From Oidiodendron maius Zn (taxonomy: Eukaryota; Ascomycota; Leotiomycetes; Myxotrichaceae): 64,000 bases of DNA. The stretch lies in assembly GCA_000827325.1 (NCBI GenBank), contig KN832900.1, positions 148,909 through 212,908 on the forward strand, given 5' to 3'. The notes under the pieces are model-generated. The model did not search any database and was not told where the DNA came from. It saw only the letters and a list, made by a program, of their open reading frames with translations. This document shows positions 59,260-64,000 of this stretch, piece by piece. Positions within the stretch are counted from its first letter, which is position 1. Every line of letters begins with the position of its first letter. The translations under genes and the position numbers were made by a program.

Positions 59260-60450
59260 ACTTGACCAATTGCCTTCTGCTATATTATCAAGGTTGATAG
59301 GCCTCCCCTACCCTTAGCCTTGCACTCTTCCTTGAGTTATACTTAGAACTTATCTACTAGCTCCTTTACATGTCTTAATAAGTGCTTAGGCTCTAGTATT
59401 GGATACCAGTCCACCAAGTAATATAGAACGCTATTAATATATTCTCTACTAATGATTTTGCAGACCTTCTAATCCTAGTCTGTATCAATCACCTGTAAAT
59501 ACAGCTTGGCTCCTATCAGGGCAGATCCGAATATAACAGGAGTAAGTCTAGTAGTACTCCCGAGGTTGCTTTTATTAGAGGTGCTTCCAGGCACCTTATC
59601 TTCTTTATTCTCCGAAATTACTAAAGGAGAGTATATTAATTTTGTACTATAACTATTTAAGCTAGTTTTGATACCTACAGGAGCAGAAAGTTCTAGCCTA
59701 TTTGATAAGTTATTGTTGTCTTGTGATTTATTACAATTGCTACTATCAGTATCTTCTATACTACCCTTCCTGTCTTTATTATATAGGGTTAGTAGCATGG
59801 TATTATAGCCTAGATTAGGGTTGTAGTAAGGAAAGCTAAGCCTTATTTGTTTGGTAGAACATGGAGATAAGTTGGAATTCCTATAATTAGTATTATTATA
59901 AGGCTCCTTGGCTGGTTAATCAGAAGGCACGGATAAGGTTTCTAGATCTAGTGTATCGTGATCTGTTAGCCTATTGTTTGGAGTATAAGGACTATATCTA
60001 GCCTTAGTATTATTATACTCCAACTTGCTATTATAATCTAATTTAATCGGTTTATCTGTAGTATTGTTAGCAAGAACTTTATATATTATACTTTAAACAA
60101 TCAGTATACCTACTACTACTGCTTTTAGCCCTTAACTCTTAAGGATACAAAAGACAATTATCTAAAACTCTATCATCACTCTCCTTAGCACTGCTTTTGA
60201 TACCAAGTTCCTCTTCTAGTAGCTTTTGTTTGTATCTTGTAAGGAATCGGTTTAATAAAGGGAGGTTATTGTCAGTATTATTATCAGAATCCTCTCTTGG
60301 TATAACCTGGCCTACCAAGTATTAGAAAATACAGCTATAGCAAAGTAGATTTGAATATATACTACAAGCTTTATTCTTATCTGCTTTGATACTTTAGATT
60401 ACTTAAGCTGTATCCTTGCTATCTCTAGCAGGCCCTTTTTGCTAGTCACT
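59260..60450 (-). pseudogene. decayed chromodomain-containing protein
   Basis: The minus strand has an intact 107-codon piece (59,798-59,475), Ser/Asn-rich. In the same frame follow two TAG interruptions and a chromodomain-like C-terminus, KIISREYINSVLYYLVDWYP continuing LEPKHLLRHVKELVDKF (about 59,450-59,350): the YLV.W.......EP..NL....ELV..F pattern of chromodomains. Upstream (60,450-59,800) the same strand gives charged coherent text (LLNRFLTRYKQKLLEEEL). Chromodomains bind methylated histone H3 and also occur at the C-terminus of chromoviral integrases. No integrase core is seen, so a chromatin-type protein is as likely as a retroelement. Confidence 0.5.
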
Positions 60451-61056
60451 ATTGCCTGCCGCTCCTAGTATTAGTAGCAATTCAGCTGGCTCTTTTCTGG
60501 AGTTAGTCTATAATAGTTTAGCAGGAAGTTAGAGAGAGCTGTTGTTAGGTACTTCTAGGGTATATTGAATAACTGTAAGGATAGCTATCTTTATGAATAT
60601 AAGAGGGGGTTTTGTTAAATAATGCTTTAGAAGGGAGGTAGAGACTTCTTATAGATAAAGAGTATCTATATATTCTCAAGATATACTCCTATTTATATCT
60701 GCTGTCCCTTCTTACTGTCTGTTATCCGCTATACCTTATATTTAGAGTCTTCCCTACTAGATTCGCTCTATAATTACTCTCTATAGTATATACTCTCTAC
60801 TACAATTCCTATAAAAAACGCCTTAAGAATACTAGGCTACAGTTGCTTCTATAGCTGTAAGGTCTGATACTACTAGGTATATACTTATAGCTTAGTGTAT
60901 CTATTCTTAGCTATGCCTCTATACTACAATTAACTGATACTGGTATAATTTCTTGATCGTTAGTAAGGCTATACAAAAGCTAAGCTGTAGTGGCTGATGA
61001 TTGCAGGAAAAGGGGGTATTGTATAACCTTGGATAACTATCCTCTAATCTAAATTC
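60451..61056. other. RIP-decayed DNA, no gene seen
   Basis: No motif recognised. A minus-strand frame related to the next feature may extend into its right part. Confidence 0.35.
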
Positions 61057-61353
61057 CTAGGTACTTCCTCTTATCCAATATAATTTGTAAGATTCCTGCA
61101 CTAAGCACTCCTGGCAAATTATACTCCCTAAATCTTTTATCAAATCAGCCCTAATATATACCTTCATTATATATATAAACCATTCAGGGGAGGCTTGCCA
61201 GGATAGGCTACAGCTAGGTAGGAATGAAACTATATTGGTATAGTATTTGTACCACTTGCTCTCAGCTCTACCTAATATAGAGCAAACCCTGCAAGTTCTT
61301 AGCTGAAGGACTAGGGGTGTTAGCTGTATAGAAGGGGGGTTGTATGACTTCAA
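61057..61353 (-). pseudogene. 98-codon open remnant, Cys-containing
   Basis: An uninterrupted stretch with RTCRVCSILGRAESKWYKYY near the start and IICQECLVQES near the end, so two CXXC pairs about 60 residues apart that could form a zinc site. The downstream text on the same strand continues for some 60 codons with TAG stops. No family recognised. Confidence 0.3.
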
Positions 61354-61379
61354 GGGAGCTCTACTTGCTGTATATGAAA

Positions 61380-62050
61380 ACGAAGAGGGTTATTATCCTT
61401 GATATCTTATAGTACAACAAGTAAGCCCCCTGGCCAAGGTCCTGTATATAGACAAATCAGCTCAAGAACTAATTGTCTTTATAATATAGAACAACGTCCT
61501 ATATTTCTATCAATACCTGAATCTAATACAGCCTATTAATATACTAGATAGTGGTCTTTGCTCTAAAGTACCTATTATAGTAGCTAGAGCTGAAAAGCTA
61601 TCCACTATATACTGCTACTAGCAGGAAAATTGATATAACCTAATATAAGGGGTTATATATAATATTGCTATACTGTAGAGCCTGTTAGCAAGTCGGAGTT
61701 TTCAGCTAGCCTTAAGTCGTTATTAGTAGAGGTATAGGATTGGAGACAGGTAAACTTAATACTATATATATGATTTGTAACATTAGCGGTATATAGGCAA
61801 TGCTCAGCAAAATAGCAGGCTAAAAAGGGTAAGGGATATCAAGATATAGACAAGATTGCACCAGGTATATTATATCTGATTTAGGAGGCAGAAAGTCGAA
61901 TACAGAAAGAGGAATTTAAGGTAAAGTTTAAGTTTACTTGTGCTTTACTGGGGCTAAGCAGCTTTATAGAGAGTAGGGCAGTAGAAGGATGATAGTTGTA
62001 TAGGAGAATAGTAAAGGGATAACAATATAGATAGAGAAAGACTAATAGGA
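61380..62050 (+). pseudogene. decayed unknown reading frame
   Basis: Plus-strand text is coherent from about 61,410 to 61,680 (VLYIDKSAQELIVFII, KVPIIVARAEKLSTIYCY). In a shifted frame it continues from 61,680 to 62,000 (SEFSASLKSLLVEV, EEFKVKFKFTCALLGLSSF). Stops are mostly TAG. No family recognised. Confidence 0.3.
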
Positions 62051-62104
62051 TAGATGGTGGTATTTATATTGTTAAAGGAACTATAGCCAAGCAGTATACC
62101 ACTA

Positions 62105-62215
62105 AGCAATTAGTGCAGCTTTAGCTTAGCCCTAGCTCGCTTAGCGCTCCGTCAGCTAACTGACTAAAGCAGCCCTACTCCCTTCTAAATATAGAGAGGG
62201 AATTTGGTTAGCCTA
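62105..62215. repeat. imperfect inverted repeat at a composition boundary
   Basis: gcagctttagcttag (about 62,115) is mirrored by ctaactgactaaagcagcc (about 62,156), giving an imperfect hairpin-like structure around a GC-richer core (agctcgcttagcgctccg). It sits just before the abrupt switch to the CpA/TpG-free zone and might be a transposon end. Confidence 0.35.
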
Positions 62216-63540
62216 CTTTTAGTGTATATATAAATCCTATATAGAATACTTTAATAGTAGAGTTATTATTATAGAGTTATAGTTATCTTTTAGATTATTA
62301 ATAATAGAAAGAACTATTATAGCTATAGTTATATAGTATTCCTTTATAGCTCTATTAATCTCCTTCTTTATTATATATAAAAAAACATTAAACTAGATTA
62401 TAGAGAAAATAAAGCTTTACTAAAATTAAGAAATAATAGAATTTATACTTTTAAACTATAGGAATCCTAGTATTATATTAAGCTTACTAATATTAGTAAT
62501 AATAAAGTATATTAACTAATATCTTTCTATTTCTAATATATTAGTTACTTTAATAATAAAATTATAAGAATCTAAAGATTAAACTATAGTATTAAATAAG
62601 ACTAAGATAGTAATATAGTTATCTAGCCTTTAAAGCTCTTATAGGCTTAAGAGTCTTAAATAGATTATATAAACTTCTATATCTAAATTAAATAAAGTAG
62701 AAGAAGTAATCTAATATCTCTTTATATATATATTAGTTTAAATACTTATAGAAGACTTTCCTTTCTACTAGATATTAGAAGTAAGATAATAAGCTATTAG
62801 TATTAAATTTATAGCTAAAAAAGGTTTAGAGTAATAGGATTTAGTATATCTATATCTTCTATATCTTCTATAAATTATCTAAAAGTATATATTAAAGTAA
62901 TACTCTAGTTTATTATACTTATAATAAAAGCTTTATTACTAGTTTATTAGAAAAGGTAGCTAAGCTATAGAGTAATTATTCCTTTATAGCTAAAGTAGTA
63001 GATTAATAATAGTAGATAATATAGCTAAACTTAAAGAACTAGTAATTATAGACTATTATAAATTTATAGAAACTAAATTAGAAACTATATTAGGATATCT
63101 TTCTAGAACTAAATATTTAGTTCTTTTAATAAAGTTTCTAAAATAAAAGTCTAGAGAGAGAGAATTATATTAAATAACTAGAAGAAAGATTATATAAAGG
63201 TAATAGAATTATATATAGCTTAAATTAAACACTATATTACTAGATTATTTTATATATAAAGGAAGTAAGCTTCTTTTTTTAAAAGAGTAGTATTTAGTTT
63301 TCTTTTAATTTTCTAGATAAAATATACTTTATTACTTTAAGCTTCTAGTAATCTATTAATAAGGCTCCTTTAATCTACTAATATTCTATTATATATCTAT
63401 TAGCTAGTTATCTAACTTACTTTATATAAAAGAATCCTAATAATTAATTACTAAGATTATATATTTACTCTAGTTTATAATTAAATATTATTATTATTAA
63501 TACTCTGTTTAGCTATCTAGCTACAGAACCTCTACTAGAA
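62216..63540. other. RIP-saturated zone, CpA/TpG nearly absent
   Basis: Between about 62,281 and 63,500 I count no TG and only about two CA dinucleotides, and no CG, in over 1.2 kb. CT, AG, TA and AA dominate. Even compared with the surrounding decayed DNA this is extreme and indicates repeated or complete RIP. No gene can be read. Confidence 0.75.
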
Positions 63541-64000
63541 ATATCATAAGGTAAACCGTGCCCCTTAGGGCTGGACGAAACCCTTATGCATTGGTCCTTA
63601 TACGCACGAAGCGTCTTCGCCTGGTCCTCGCTGCTACTTAGCCGGTCTCACCGCCGACTATGTGATACCACCTGGAGCCTCTATAGCCCCCTTTCTTCCT
63701 CCTCCTCCTCCTGGTCCTGGATTGCTGCATACCTGCAGGCTCGCCGGAACTCAGGGAGGCGGCCGGTAGCTAGCAGCCACCTTACCACCGTCCCTGCACA
63801 GGCTGGGTCTGCCGTTGCTGCTGTGAAGTCGCGGGTGGTTCGAAGGGGGTGCGGTAGGAGGGCCCTCTGGAGCTCCTCTCTCTCTTGTTGTAGTTCTGGG
63901 CAATAGAGGACTATATGGGCTGGCGTTTCCCCTGTAATGCTGCAGCGACAGAGCGGCGTGTTCACTTCTGGGACCCTTCGCTGGACAGGAATGCTCGGAG
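63541..64000 (-). mobile_element. 3' end of a Tad/I-like LINE, runs off the right edge
   Basis: On the minus strand the frame from the window edge to TAG at 63,681-63,683 encodes TPLCRCSITGETPAHIVLYC, then PELQQEREELQRALLPH and an acidic EEEEEERGL end. The C.C....T..H....CP.....R..L pattern is the Cys/His-rich tail found after the RNase H domain in fungal LINE reverse transcriptases. A short 3' untranslated stretch (63,541-63,680) follows, with CpG-rich, undamaged DNA. The junction with the RIP-saturated zone at about 63,541 probably marks the element's 3' end. The reverse transcriptase itself lies outside the window. The lack of RIP suggests a recent insertion. Confidence 0.7.

Overview
The window looks like an accessory, transposon-rich block from the genome of a filamentous ascomycete (Pezizomycotina). 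Three things point there: HET-domain and NLR-type incompatibility genes, short GT...AG introns of 55-58 bp, and very heavy decay of the repeat-induced point mutation (RIP) kind. In the decay zones CpA/TpG has become TpA, and almost every in-frame stop is TAG or TAA. I found no rRNA, tRNA or CRISPR array, and no classical reverse transcriptase apart from a LINE tail at the right edge. Species cannot be told from sequence alone.

Layout. 1-12,245 is AT-rich decayed DNA holding ghost reading frames, including a MADS-box-like one near 5,020-6,010 and a secreted-protein-like one at 11,337-12,120. 12,246-23,193 is an island of more normal composition. It is bounded by ~111-bp terminal inverted repeats (TIRs), each flanked by TA. 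Inside it lie: a nested 3.4-kb TIR element (12,498-15,907) carrying a HET-ankyrin gene with five stop codons; an intact HET-domain gene (16,265-17,578); the C-terminal tail of a pogo/Fot1-type transposase (18,051-18,491); a HELLP-like cell-death effector gene (18,685-19,570, minus); a divergent RIP-damaged NLR (19,773-~22,355: amyloid motif, NB-ARC, seven 126-bp TPR units); and an inverted 3' remnant of a second HELLP-like gene (~22,355-22,725). 23,194-62,215 is again decayed DNA, with recognisable ghosts of a Myb-repeat protein, a protein kinase, a chromodomain protein and several long unknown frames. 62,216-63,540 is almost free of CpA and TpG. 63,541-64,000 is the undamaged 3' end of a Tad/I-like LINE on the minus strand.

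How the genes fit together. HELLP-like and NLR genes share a pseudo-palindromic QIG amyloid motif, at the C-terminus of the effector and the N-terminus of the NLR. They are divergently transcribed from a ~200-bp gap. This is the layout of fungal amyloid-signalling NLR/effector pairs (HELLP/PNT1 of Chaetomium), in which NLR activation templates the effector's amyloid and triggers necroptosis-like death. With the HET and HET-ankyrin genes next to it, the island is a cluster of allorecognition and cell-death genes. Its enclosure by TA-flanked TIRs suggests, but does not prove, that these genes moved as transposon cargo. Most members are now disabled: the effector has lost its ATG, the NLR has a damaged Walker A motif and more than 20 stops, and the HET-ankyrin gene has five stops. 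The solo HET gene is intact.
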